In this document: piece after piece, positions 1 through 8,113 of the stretch
Position numbering within the stretch: position 1 is the first letter of the stretch
Layout of the letters: every line of letters starts with the position of its first letter
The notes under the pieces: model-generated
Database searches by the model: none
Told to the model about the DNA's origin: nothing
The model's input: only the letters and a program-made list of their open reading frames with translations
Source of the DNA: Desulfobacula sp.
Lineage (GTDB): Bacteria; Desulfobacterota; Desulfobacteria; Desulfobacterales; Desulfobacteraceae
Length of the DNA: 36,476 bases
Reading direction: 5' to 3'
Assembly: GCA_028280105.1 (NCBI GenBank)
Contig: JANQML010000101.1
Span: 1-36,476, forward strand
Program-made: the position numbers and the translations under genes

Positions 1-201
1 TGCCAGTATGTCGCCCGTCGTTTTGAATGCCATGCCGAACACCCAGAAGATGGGCAACATGATAAATATGAAAACCAGTACAATACTAAAATTGATCAGG
101 AGCGATTCAATCTTTTCCCGCGGTGTCCAAAGCTGGTATTCCGCCCAAAAGAGGGATAAGCGGCTGGCTTTGCGGGATTTATTTGAAATATTTTTGTTCA
201 T
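1..201 (-). CDS. ABC sugar-type permease, MalG-like (partial, N-terminus)
   Basis: The first 67 codons of a binding-protein-dependent transport permease; the rest lies beyond the window. The translation starts MNKNISNKSRKASR, has a charged cytoplasmic leader, then one long hydrophobic segment (about residues 36-56, with LPIFWVFGMAFKT), which is the usual first membrane segment and early periplasmic start of MalG/UgpE-type permeases. The ATG at 201 has an AGGAG ribosome site a few bases upstream and lies 22 bases after the stop of the MalF-like gene. It therefore looks like the last seen gene of the same minus-strand operon. No ATPase gene is visible; it may follow off the window edge. Confidence 0.8.
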   Translation of the reverse strand, partial: MNKNISNKSRKASRLSLFWAEYQLWTPREKIESLLINFSIVLVFIFIMLPIFWVFGMAFKTTGDILA

Positions 202-223
202 GACAGTTTATTCTCCTGTTTGA

Positions 224-1141
224 TTACGACAGTTTATCCTGAGCCTTCCGCCAATAAGTGATCAAGGCTTTGCTGACAATGAAAACCAAAATAAAATTGA
301 CTACCATAATGGTGGCACCGCCGGAGAAGTCCTTGTAAGAGAAGGATCGCGTGTAGGCGGTGACCTGATAATTCATGAGGACGTCAAAGGGGCCGCCTTT
401 TGTCATACCATAAATGATATCGAATTGACGCAGGGAATCGATCAACCGGAAAACAAGAGCGACTAAGTAATACGGTAACACCATCGGTAGTGTGAGATTT
501 TTAAAGATGAAGAACCGGGAAGCGCCATCCACCCGGGCGGCCTCAAAAGGCGCCTGGGGCATTGCCCTCAGACCTGCCAGGATCAAAAGGGCGAAAAACG
601 GGGTAAATATCCAGACGTCCACAAGAACCACTGTTGCCATGGCGCTCTCGGGCGCGGAACCCCAGGGGAAATCCTGCAGTCCGAAAAAACTTAAAAAATA
701 GTTGAGTACGCCGAAGGTGGGACTCATCATGAGCTTCCATAAAAGAGTGCCGACGATGGGGGCGATCATCAAAGGAAAGAGCAGGAACACCCTTCCAATC
801 TTGGCGGCAATCGTTTCCGTATTGAGCAGTAATGCGATGATAAGCCCTAACACGGACTCGATTGCTACAGCGTAAAAGGCATAGCGAAATGTCACCGAAG
901 ATTGGTGCCAGAACTCTCTGGAGGTAATCAGATCAATATAGTTGCGCAACCCCACAAAGGAGACATTGGCGCTTCCCAGACGAAAATCGGTCAAAGTATA
1001 GTAGACACTCGTAAAGAAAGGGATGAGAATTCCCACCATGACCAGCAGGGCCGGCATTAACAATAGATACGGTTGCCAGTTAATGATCCTGCTGGACCGT
1101 GGTTTCTTTTGTATTGCCGAAAAGTCTTGAGATTGCTCCAC
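224..1141 (-). CDS. ABC sugar-type permease, MalF-like
   Basis: Inner-membrane permease of a carbohydrate-type ABC importer, 305 residues. It has about six hydrophobic segments, and the ATPase-contact EAA loop is visible near residue 200 (EAARVDGASRFFIFKNLTLP), with the conserved G and the downstream hydrophobic-P pattern. The start is GTG at 1141 behind an AAGGAT sequence. It sits between the solute-binding protein gene (upstream) and the second permease (downstream, 22-base gap), the standard order for this transporter class. The substrate cannot be read from the sequence; sugars, sugar alcohols or glycerol-phosphate esters are typical for the family. Confidence 0.9.
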   Translation of the reverse strand: MEQSQDFSAIQKKPRSSRIINWQPYLLLMPALLVMVGILIPFFTSVYYTLTDFRLGSANVSFVGLRNYIDLITSREFWHQSSVTFRYAFYAVAIESVLGLIIALLLNTETIAAKIGRVFLLFPLMIAPIVGTLLWKLMMSPTFGVLNYFLSFFGLQDFPWGSAPESAMATVVLVDVWIFTPFFALLILAGLRAMPQAPFEAARVDGASRFFIFKNLTLPMVLPYYLVALVFRLIDSLRQFDIIYGMTKGGPFDVLMNYQVTAYTRSFSYKDFSGGATIMVVNFILVFIVSKALITYWRKAQDKLS

Positions 1142-1230
1142 GCTAAAACCATCCTTTCTCTTATAGATTCATGTAGATTGATCCCCCTCGCCTAACCGTT
1201 GAAGGCGGGTGGACGGTCCGGTGTCCGCAC

Positions 1231-2565
1231 CTATTTTTTCAACCGATCAATCTTTTTTGTCACTTGGTTCAGGTTTTTCTCGGGATCACCGTAGCCGGCG
1301 ACAATTTTCTGGATAGCCGCCGCCCATTCGGCAGTGAACTCAAAAAAGTTTTTCTGGGGAGTATAGTAGAGCCCGCTGTTTTCAGTGGTCGCATTGAACA
1401 CCCTGTAGTAGCCGGTGTGATCGGCAAAGCGTTTCTCGAACTCGGGGTTGGCCCAAACAGATTTTCTGACCGGGTTGATCAGTACATCGTTAAGGGCCGC
1501 ATCAGTCAGATGGTCTTTGCCGGCCACCCATTGTAAAAAGTACCAAGCCGAATCTTTTTTACCGGAGTTCGCATTCATGGCCATCAGCCAAACCCAGAGG
1601 GCTGAAGCGTTTTGTCCGTCGGGCTTTCCTGGCGGTTCGGTCCAGGCGATTTTTCCCCACACAGCCTCATTGGCCGGCTGGTGTACGAAAAAGCCAAGGA
1701 CATCGGCGTCATAGGCCATCACCGCCTTTCCGCCGACCATATCCGAGAAAACTTCATACCAGGTCATCGATGCATAATTGGGCGGCCCACCGTCCTTGAG
1801 AATCTTGCCCCAGAGTTTATGTGCATCGACAATTTCCTTGGGCTCGTCAATGGTGCATTCCATGTCGGCGTTGAAATCCTTACCGCCATAAGAGGCGAAC
1901 CATGAAAGAACACTGGGATGAATTGTGGCCCAACTGCGGGTGCCCCTTACGGACAGAGGATACATGTCCGGTTCGGCCTTTTTCAATTTGACAACAACAT
2001 CATGGAGCTGTTGCAGGTTTTTGGGAGGTGCGATTTTATGTTTATCCAGGATGTCCTTACGATAAAACAGTGCGCTGCCGTGCGACACCCACGGCAAGGC
2101 CCAGGTACTGCCGCTGCCCACCGCACTCCCGCTTTCAAGATTCCACCGGCCGGCAGCGATCATGCTAGGCAGAAAATCGTCCAGATCGAAATCCGGATTG
2201 GTCAACTTACCATCGGCGATATAACCGTCAAGGGGCTTTATCCAATTACTTGAGGCAAACTCCCAAATCTGCTGGGCACCGGTCATAAACACATCATACT
2301 CGTCTGAACGACCGGCCAATATGAGCGTCAGTTTGTCAAAATACTCTTCCTCGGGAAGTACATCATAGGTCACCTGGATTCCAGTCAGTTCAGTGAATTT
2401 CTCCAATCGCTTGATGGTGGCATCAGTCCAGGTATGCGCCACCAGCATCAGCTTAATACTTTCGCCCTCATGGGCGCGCCAGTCAAAGGCATGCACCGTA
2501 TTCGTGATAAATAAAGATGACAAAAATAATCCCACGGCTAAAAATAATGCTGCAAAGGTTTTCAT
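1231..2565 (-). CDS. ABC transporter extracellular solute-binding protein, family 1
   Basis: Periplasmic binding protein of the sugar-type ABC importer, 444 residues. It begins with a Sec signal peptide (MKTFAALFLAVGLFLSSLF..., cleavage probably after VHA, near residue 26). The mature part shows family-1 features: a first strand followed by WTDATIKRLEKFTELTGIQV, and YDVFMTGAQQIWEFA. Late in the protein come aromatic-rich stretches (WALPWVSHG, LWVWLMAMN) typical of the cleft and hinge of sugar binders. The ATG at 2565 follows a strong AAAGGAGG at good spacing. It is the second gene of the operon, after the GntR regulator and before the two permeases. The ligand is unknown. Confidence 0.9.
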   Translation of the reverse strand: MKTFAALFLAVGLFLSSLFITNTVHAFDWRAHEGESIKLMLVAHTWTDATIKRLEKFTELTGIQVTYDVLPEEEYFDKLTLILAGRSDEYDVFMTGAQQIWEFASSNWIKPLDGYIADGKLTNPDFDLDDFLPSMIAAGRWNLESGSAVGSGSTWALPWVSHGSALFYRKDILDKHKIAPPKNLQQLHDVVVKLKKAEPDMYPLSVRGTRSWATIHPSVLSWFASYGGKDFNADMECTIDEPKEIVDAHKLWGKILKDGGPPNYASMTWYEVFSDMVGGKAVMAYDADVLGFFVHQPANEAVWGKIAWTEPPGKPDGQNASALWVWLMAMNANSGKKDSAWYFLQWVAGKDHLTDAALNDVLINPVRKSVWANPEFEKRFADHTGYYRVFNATTENSGLYYTPQKNFFEFTAEWAAAIQKIVAGYGDPEKNLNQVTKKIDRLKK

Positions 2566-2689
2566 CTAAAGCCTCCTTTCTGATGCAGTCGTTTTGACAT
2601 GGACGCACACCAGGTTGAAATTTATCCTGTGGATGAGGGGCTTTTTAAATACCATCGCCCATCACCGTATTTTTTTCTGCAGGACAGTA

Positions 2690-3400
2690 TCATATACCCA
2701 GTTCGTAGCCCGCTTTGAATTTATAGATGGCACGGGATCCCTTAATCGGGACGCCTGTGTCTGACAGCGTAACGCGAAAGCGGATCAAAACCGGAATTCC
2801 GGCCTCGATACCAAGCAGTTCCGCTTCGCGCTTTTCGACTGTGGCAACTGTGACTTCATCTACCGCACGGCTCGAATTAAGTCCGAATTTTTCCTGCATG
2901 ACCTTGAAAGAAGACTGCCCCTCCCCTTTACTCTCAAATACATCGCGCGTAACACCCGGATAGAGTTTGGCCGGCATATATGAATACTCAACCTGTACCG
3001 GCTCATCGTCCGCCAACCTCAGCCGCTCCATTACGATGACTTCATCGGACGGTTCCAGCTGAAGTCTCCCCTGGACTGCGGGCCAGGCCGGCACGGTTTC
3101 AAATTTCAGTATTTGCACCCCGGGTTTCTGGTTGCGCTTCCTGGCTTCTTTCGTTACGCTATGATTGCCAGTAATCGTCCCCCACAACACGTGTGTCGGG
3201 ATCCTGTAGTCACCGGGTTTCCCCGGATTGCGCTCGACGATTCCTTCATAGACAAGATCACCAATAGCTTCCTGGACCTCTTCTTCCGAAGCGCTGAATT
3301 GAGATTTAAGTTCGTCAATACTGGGCAGGCTCTCGCCCGGATTAAGCAGCCCTTCAATGACGTTTTTATTAATACTTCGCGCAATGTGATGCATATGCAA
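2690..3400 (-). CDS. GntR family regulator with UTRA ligand domain (HutC type)
   Basis: 236 residues. The N-terminal winged helix (about 5-65) has the GntR pattern: GLLNPGESLPSIDELKSQFS, then VQEAIGDLVYEGIVERNPG. The C-terminal half is a UTRA effector-binding domain: a conserved Arg-rich strand (VIVMERLRLADDEPV), YSYMPAKLYPGV, and a closing strand (GIPVLIRFRVTLSDTGVPI). It is first in the operon ahead of the binding protein and permeases, so it most likely represses its own import operon and is released by the transported compound. A perfect 14-bp palindrome lies 46 bases upstream of its start (3447-3460). The start at 3400 gives MHMHH; the second Met is an alternative. Confidence 0.88.
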   Translation of the reverse strand: MHMHHIARSINKNVIEGLLNPGESLPSIDELKSQFSASEEEVQEAIGDLVYEGIVERNPGKPGDYRIPTHVLWGTITGNHSVTKEARKRNQKPGVQILKFETVPAWPAVQGRLQLEPSDEVIVMERLRLADDEPVQVEYSYMPAKLYPGVTRDVFESKGEGQSSFKVMQEKFGLNSSRAVDEVTVATVEKREAELLGIEAGIPVLIRFRVTLSDTGVPIKGSRAIYKFKAGYELGI

Positions 3401-3446
3401 ACCTCCCTGATATTGAGTCGTTTCTAAAGTTTAATTGATTGGTACA

Positions 3447-3460
3447 AATGTACGTACATT
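3447..3460. promoter_or_regulatory. Candidate GntR operator, perfect 14-bp palindrome
   Basis: AATGTACGTACATT is a perfect palindrome in the promoter region between the divergent GntR gene and the small LuxR-like gene. GntR/HutC regulators commonly bind short palindromes near their own promoter, so autoregulation of the ABC operon is a reasonable inference. No binding data are available. Confidence 0.5.
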
Positions 3461-3516
3461 CGTATATGTAATTTTAACAACTACATCCCGTATATCTTGT
3501 CAAGTATTTTTTTTAC

Positions 3517-3555
3517 TTGTATTAAAAAAATAAAAAAATTATTTTTTTAATACAA
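3517..3555. repeat. Perfect 17-bp AT-rich inverted repeat with 5-base loop
   Basis: The left arm TTGTATTAAAAAAATAA (3517-3533) and right arm TTATTTTTTTAATACAA (3539-3555) are exact reverse complements, separated by five A. The outer TTGTA...TACAA ends look like a wide operator, while the whole could form a hairpin. It lies between divergent genes, where a terminator is not expected, and just upstream of an ORF that carries an IS5-type transposase fragment, so a leftover of a mobile element is also possible. Confidence 0.6.
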
Positions 3556-3668
3556 TCAACGCCCTTAACCTGGATAATTCGTGATAACGTATAAAGAGAG
3601 CAGCCAAATATTTTGAAGATATAATATAATTCAGTTGCTTAAACAGAACTGAAATCAAGAATTTTGTT

Positions 3669-3968
3669 ATGACACTTTACCTGAAATATACTCGCAATCT
3701 CAGTGATGAGGACGTGGTTGAGGGTTGGGTAGAGAATTCTTACTGGCAATACTTTGAAATTAACCTGAAGCAATTATTGACACCCAAACAGTTGGAGATT
3801 TTAAAGTGGATTAAACAAGGAAAAACATCTTGGGATATTTCCATGATTCTTAACATCAGTGAACGGACGTTCGATTTTCACGCCACCAGTCTCCAGAAGC
3901 GGTTGGGTGCGATAAAACGAACTCAAGGTGTTGCAATCGCCTGCAGTATCGGTATTATAGATTTATGA
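3669..3968 (+). CDS. Chimeric small ORF: IS5-type transposase fragment plus LuxR-type HTH
   Basis: 99 residues. Residues 3-29 (YLKYTRNLSDEDVVEGWV, ENSYWQYF) match the conserved stretch near the N-terminus of IS5-family transposases. The sequence then changes abruptly at residue 30 to a complete LuxR/GerE-type helix-turn-helix (LTPKQLEILKWIKQGKTSWD, ISMILNISERTFDFHATSLQ) of the kind that ends quorum-type LuxR proteins (TSWDI, ISERT, RTQGVA). The autoinducer domain normally found before this HTH is missing. There is no clear ribosome site before 3669. In frame upstream a stop occurs within about 50 bases, so the transposase fragment has no further N-terminus. The stop overlaps the next gene start (ATGA). 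It could be a working stand-alone DNA-binding protein or a remnant; identification of both parts is from motif recognition. Confidence 0.65.
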   Translation: MTLYLKYTRNLSDEDVVEGWVENSYWQYFEINLKQLLTPKQLEILKWIKQGKTSWDISMILNISERTFDFHATSLQKRLGAIKRTQGVAIACSIGIIDL

Positions 3969-4315
3969 ATATGAAAAATGATAAAAATGGAACAACGTGT
4001 CAAATGAATGAATTACAAATACCCGAAGGTATAAGTGGTGACCCTGATGCCATGGAAATGATAAGGGTCTGGATCGGAAACAGGGATATCCACGTCTCCA
4101 TGCTGCTGGGAATGTGGGAAGGGGCATCCAATGCAGAGATTGATGAAAGGGAAGCCTGGGGAGAACTGCTGGCAGACCTGATCCGTCATATTGCAAACGG
4201 GCTGACCCAAAGCCATGACTATAATAAGGACGCCTCTGAAATGAGGATTGCCAATGCCGTCATCAACCACCTGGGGTTTGGTGCAAACACGATTCAAGGC
4301 ACCGTCAAAAGCTGA
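3965..4315 (+). CDS. DUF5076-like protein
   Basis: 116 residues, function unknown. The core ...DPDAMEMIRVWIGNRDIHVS, ...GMWEG... and AWGELLADLIRHIANGL resembles the uncharacterised family DUF5076 (E/R-V-W-I, H-V-S, W-G-x-L-x-D-L-x-R-H-x-A pattern). It is a small soluble protein without signal peptide or membrane segments. The start at 3965 overlaps the stop of the LuxR-like ORF by four bases, suggesting translational coupling; ATG at 3971 is an alternative. A strong hairpin lies downstream before the convergent tctC. Confidence 0.7.
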   Translation: MNMKNDKNGTTCQMNELQIPEGISGDPDAMEMIRVWIGNRDIHVSMLLGMWEGASNAEIDEREAWGELLADLIRHIANGLTQSHDYNKDASEMRIANAVINHLGFGANTIQGTVKS

Positions 4316-4425
4316 TCCTGATATGTTACGGCTTGTATGTGGCCTATGATGTACGTCCCGGTTTCCCCAACTTAACATCAAGGGGTACCGAATACAATTT
4401 TCCCCTTGAGGGATGATTTTCGTAG

Positions 4426-4462
4426 GTTTGGAGCAGTATTCCTTTAAAATACTGCTCCAAAC
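4426..4462. terminator. 15-bp perfect hairpin between convergent genes
   Basis: GTTTGGAGCAGTATT (4426-4440) and AATACTGCTCCAAAC (4448-4462) form a perfect stem with a 7-base loop. It sits between the end of the DUF5076-like gene (plus) and the end of tctC (minus), so it probably ends transcription from one or both sides. There is no long T run on either flank. Confidence 0.6.
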
Positions 4463-4479
4463 GCTGACTTCCCTTATTC

Positions 4480-5454
4480 TTAAGATTCTTTTTTCAGTTT
4501 TCCAAGAGACTCAAGTAATTTTTTAAGGGATTCTTTTCTTTCTACAAATGCCTTTTTAGCCGTTTCCGGGGTCATGATATTCAATGTGTACCCCGCTTTT
4601 TTCATTTCCTCCTGATATTCAGGCAGGTGGGCTGCTTTTTGAAACGCATCGGTCAATATTTTCACAGCTTCCGGGTCGGCACCCGTGGGCGCGGCAACGC
4701 CCCGGTCGCTGCTGGGAATATAGGACTTGACCCCAAGTTCTTTAAACGTGGGTAAATCCGGTGCCAGAGCCACCCGTTCATCCGCACCGACTGCCAGCAC
4801 ACGGACTTTTTCTCCCAGCCGGAGCATGCTGGCAAGCGTATCTGAAATCAACATGATCTGGCCGCCGAGCAATCCTGCCATTGATTTGGCAGAGCCTTTA
4901 AACGGAATGGTGCTGAACTTGAGCCCTTTCTCTTTTTCAACCTGCAAAATGGCCAGATGATGTGCCAGGTACAGACCGGCCGTGCCAACCGTTATTTTTC
5001 CGGGATTCTTTTTTGCGTCTTCGAGCACATCATCCAGTGTCTTGTATTTACTGTCCGCTCGAACGGCCCACACTGTAGGATCTGCACTGGCAAGGACAAG
5101 CGGCTCAAAGCTCTTGTAATCGAATTTGGTCTTCTTAACCATCGGATAGGTCAGGATATGGGGCAGATTTATGCAGGTGAGAAAATAGCCGTCTGTCGGC
5201 CGGGTTGACATCGTATTCCACCCGACAATCCCGCCGGCACCGGGTACGTTAATGATCGCGATCCGTTTGCCCAATATCTTTTCAGTATATTTGGAGAGGA
5301 TCCTGATCTCCGTGTCAGTCGGGCCTCCTGCAGAGAAGATCACCATCAGTTCAATGGGTCTTTCCGGGAAACCGGCATGACTCTGGATACCAGTGAATAA
5401 TGAAAGGCCAACGGCTAAAATGATGACCGTAGATATTTTTTTTAATTTTTTCAT
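4480..5454 (-). CDS. tctC: Tripartite tricarboxylate transporter binding protein (TctC/Bug family)
   Basis: Periplasmic carboxylate-binding protein, 324 residues from the chosen start. The signal peptide is MKKLKKISTVIILAVGLSLF and onward, ending near SHA. The Bug-family hallmark follows at once: FPERPIELMVIFSAGGPTD. Other family features include IINVPGAGGIVGWN and VPFKGSA-like IPFKGSAKSMAGLLGG. I chose ATG 5454 rather than 5466 because a GAGG ribosome site lies just before it, and the upstream ATG would consume that site. It follows the fused tctAB by 30 bases and is the last gene of the grd-tct operon. The ligand is an organic anion in known members; here it may be the Grd substrate (inference). 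Confidence 0.92.
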   Translation of the reverse strand: MKKLKKISTVIILAVGLSLFTGIQSHAGFPERPIELMVIFSAGGPTDTEIRILSKYTEKILGKRIAIINVPGAGGIVGWNTMSTRPTDGYFLTCINLPHILTYPMVKKTKFDYKSFEPLVLASADPTVWAVRADSKYKTLDDVLEDAKKNPGKITVGTAGLYLAHHLAILQVEKEKGLKFSTIPFKGSAKSMAGLLGGQIMLISDTLASMLRLGEKVRVLAVGADERVALAPDLPTFKELGVKSYIPSSDRGVAAPTGADPEAVKILTDAFQKAAHLPEYQEEMKKAGYTLNIMTPETAKKAFVERKESLKKLLESLGKLKKES

Positions 5455-5484
5455 AACATACCTCATTACTTAATAGTTAAATTC

Positions 5485-7524
5485 TTACAGCATTATTCCG
5501 GCGGGAGTCGATACGACTAAAAATTTATAAAAAACGGCCATCATCACAGCCGTAAACGCAACAGATATACCCAAACATTGCAGGCAGAATTTCCCGGTTC
5601 GTTTCCGCTGCAGAAAAATGGGCATGCCCGTCATGAACAAAAATGTAGACGCATAAAACCCCAATACTTCGACCGAAAAGATGTAGGCAAAGGTAAAAAT
5701 GATAACCAGTGTCATGGTGAGTGCCGGCCATTTTTCAAAGATTACTGCGGATGATTCCTTTGACGGTGCCAGGATGCTTTGGGCCAATAATAAAACAGAC
5801 ATTATAATCAGGGAAACGACCAGTATTTGAGGAAACAGCCTGGGCTCCGGCTCAATTGTCTTTGTATGGAAAAAAAGTGCGACAGACCCGATGAACAACA
5901 CCCCCCCTAAAACAATATTCCACTTTTGCATATTCACTTTGGACAATGGCCAGAGACCGGTTGAGAGGCTGCGCTTTAATACCCCTTTTTCGCTGTTTCG
6001 CTGGATTTTCCTGCTCTTGCTCTCTTTGTATTCAAGGAAGAATGCAAACCCTGCGGATAGAAACGCCAGAAAAATGACAATGATGCAAATCGGCCGGGTC
6101 AGAAAATAGGAAAGGGTTGATCCGTCGGCACTGCCGAGGCGCACACCCAGCAGCAAACCATTCTCCGCAATGCCGCCAAGTATCAGTCCGAGAACAATTG
6201 CGGCTGCTGAAAATCCCAATTTTGCGCCCATATACATCAACACCCCCAGACACCCCATGATATAAACATCCCCCATGCTGTTCCGGGTGGCATAGGTGCC
6301 GATAATGCAAAGGGATAAGATTGCCGGTCCAAGGAAATATTTCGGCACTTTTAATATGCGGGCCATATAGTTTGTGATCGTGATACCGATGGCAAACATC
6401 AAAAACTGGGCCAGAATCATGGCAACCATAAAGGTGTAGGTCACGTCTGCCCGGGACGTATAAAGTTCGTGGCCGGGAAACAGTCCGTGGATCATCAGGC
6501 CGCCAAGCAGAACCGCTGCTGTGGGACTGCCGGGAATTCCCAGGGTAAACAGGGGGATTAAAGACCCGCCGGCCATGGCATTATTGGCTGCTTCGCATGC
6601 GATGACACCATCCGGGTTCCCTTTCCCAAAGGTGTCCCGTTGATCTTTGGGTGAGAACCGTTTTGTTTCGTTGTAGGCTGTCAATGCCGAGACCTGTCCG
6701 CCCGCCCCCGGGATAATACCGATAACCGTTCCCACCAGTGAACCGATACTTAATGCACGGATCCGTCCAAGGGTGCTGACAACCGTCTTGGATAACATGC
6801 CTTTTCTTGATTCAACTTCGGAAATTGTACTGTCAGGTTGTGTAAACGTCTGTTCGAAATAGAGCAGAACCTGTGATAAGGCGAACAGACCGATCAATCC
6901 GGCCACGATATGAATGCCGGCCAATAGGATGTCAGAATCAAACGTATACCGGTAGCTTCCGGTTACCGAGTCCATTCCGATGGTGGATAACAAAAGACCA
7001 ATGGCACCGCTGATAATGCCCTTGACCATTGACCCGACAGAAAGAGACGCAATGATGGTGACACCGAAGATGGCGACCCAGAAGATTTCGGCGGGCCCGA
7101 ATTTCAAGGAAATCTGGGCCAGGGGCGGAGAGAAAATCAACAAGGCGACCATGCCCACTATCCCGCCGATCAGTGATGCCGTTGTCGCATAGTAAATGGC
7201 CTCCCTGCCTCTGCCCTGTTTTGCCATTGGGTGTCCGTCAAACAGGGTTGCGATGTTGGCAGGCGCACCCGGTATATTGAAAAGAATGGCCGTGATCGCC
7301 CCTGCGTATACGCTTCCGCAATAAACACCACCCAGAAGAATAAGCCCGGCAACCGGATCCATACCAAATGTAAACGGCACCAGAATGGCGACCCCCATTG
7401 TGGGTGTCAGTCCGGGGAGGGCGCCGACGACGATACCTCCCAAAACACCTGCAAACAGCACCATAAGGTTGCCAAAAGCAAACACATCCGGCAGTATACC
7501 CATCATTGAGTAAAATAGATCCAT
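5485..7524 (-). CDS. tctA: Fused TctA-TctB tripartite tricarboxylate transporter membrane protein
   Basis: 679 residues, against about 500 for TctA alone. Residues 1 to about 500 are TctA: a long multi-spanning protein with GALPGLTPTMGVAILVPFTF, the LFNIPGAPANIAT signature, and its internal repeat GIIPGAGGQVSAL and LFTLGIPGSPTAAVLLGG. After a basic linker (about 500-535, EYKESKSRKIQRNSEKG) comes a four-helix TctB-like domain (NIVLGGVLFIGSVALFFHTK, EPRLFPQILVVSLI, ... GFYASTFLFM). So both membrane subunits of the symporter are on one chain, with tctC directly downstream. AAGGAG lies before the ATG at 7524. No TctD/TctE two-component genes are near. Placement after grdA implies co-expression with the reductase. 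Confidence 0.92.
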   Translation of the reverse strand: MDLFYSMMGILPDVFAFGNLMVLFAGVLGGIVVGALPGLTPTMGVAILVPFTFGMDPVAGLILLGGVYCGSVYAGAITAILFNIPGAPANIATLFDGHPMAKQGRGREAIYYATTASLIGGIVGMVALLIFSPPLAQISLKFGPAEIFWVAIFGVTIIASLSVGSMVKGIISGAIGLLLSTIGMDSVTGSYRYTFDSDILLAGIHIVAGLIGLFALSQVLLYFEQTFTQPDSTISEVESRKGMLSKTVVSTLGRIRALSIGSLVGTVIGIIPGAGGQVSALTAYNETKRFSPKDQRDTFGKGNPDGVIACEAANNAMAGGSLIPLFTLGIPGSPTAAVLLGGLMIHGLFPGHELYTSRADVTYTFMVAMILAQFLMFAIGITITNYMARILKVPKYFLGPAILSLCIIGTYATRNSMGDVYIMGCLGVLMYMGAKLGFSAAAIVLGLILGGIAENGLLLGVRLGSADGSTLSYFLTRPICIIVIFLAFLSAGFAFFLEYKESKSRKIQRNSEKGVLKRSLSTGLWPLSKVNMQKWNIVLGGVLFIGSVALFFHTKTIEPEPRLFPQILVVSLIIMSVLLLAQSILAPSKESSAVIFEKWPALTMTLVIIFTFAYIFSVEVLGFYASTFLFMTGMPIFLQRKRTGKFCLQCLGISVAFTAVMMAVFYKFLVVSTPAGIML

Positions 7525-7562
7525 TCGATTCTCCTTGAATTTAATCTGAGCTAATGTTTCTT

Positions 7563-7603
7563 CCCGGAAAGTTACTTAAAAATGTCATAAATAACTTTCC
7601 GGG
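7563..7603. terminator. 12-bp perfect hairpin between grdA and tctAB
   Basis: CCCGGAAAGTTA (7563-7574) and TAACTTTCCGGG (7592-7603) pair exactly around a 17-base loop. It lies in the only sizeable gap (104 bases) between the reductase genes and the transporter genes. No T tract follows on the minus strand, so it may act as a processing or attenuating stem that sets lower tct expression rather than a full stop. Confidence 0.5.
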
Positions 7604-7628
7604 CAGCCTTAACAGATGGTCTAAATTT

Positions 7629-8084
7629 TCAGACACCTTCCCGTATTTTTGATAAAGACGCCTCCAGTTGTGATGAATCGGTTGTGAGTTCAAAAATACC
7701 GAGCTTATCCTGGTACGTATCTTCCGGTATGATTTCTTTAAAAACAGGTTCAAGGATATGGTAGACTTTGAGTCCCAACTGGACTCCTGCCAACGGACCT
7801 GCAAAACTCGGATCTCCCGTGGTCAAAGTTTCCGCACTGATTTCAACACCCTCAATATCAGCAGCACCCAAAACCACAACCAGTTTGTCGCGCCCGTGCT
7901 CTTGAGCAAGGCGCATCATAAGAGATTGATTTTCCGCGTCCATGGCACCGGCAGCCGTTCAGACAAAACACTCGGTAACCTGATAGATGACCTCGCACCC
8001 GGCCTCTTTCAGCACCTCGTTGATTGTCGGACCCGGCACGCCGTCCCGCTCGCCAAACGCCACGAACAGTTTGTCTTCAAACAT
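7629..8084 (-). CDS. grdA: Glycine/sarcosine/betaine reductase selenoprotein A
   Basis: Small carrier selenoprotein of the reductase complex. Its selenol takes the carboxymethyl group from protein B, and it is re-reduced by thioredoxin. Read from ATG 8084 (ribosome site AAGGAGG), the frame meets TGA at 7961-7959 and continues without other stops to 7629, giving 151 residues with Sec at 42, close to the family length near 157. The Sec context ECFVUTAAGAMDAENQ, the start ERDGVPGP, and ...GDPSFAGPLAGVQLGLKVYH are the GrdA signature. A short stem-loop (7934-7951) after the UGA could serve as SECIS but is weak. Ordinary gene callers will report only the part after the UGA, from ATG 7943. Confidence 0.95.
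7934..7961 (-). other. Sec UGA codon of grdA with candidate SECIS
   Basis: UGA at 7961-7959 (minus) lies in the invariant GrdA context CFV-U-TAAGAMD. The following bases 7951-7934 can fold as CCG-GU...AC-CGG with a short loop. The Sec assignment is strong from protein context; the fold is only a candidate. Confidence 0.75.
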
Positions 8085-8113
8085 AAAATAATCCTCCTTC
8101 TCTTTATCTGTTA

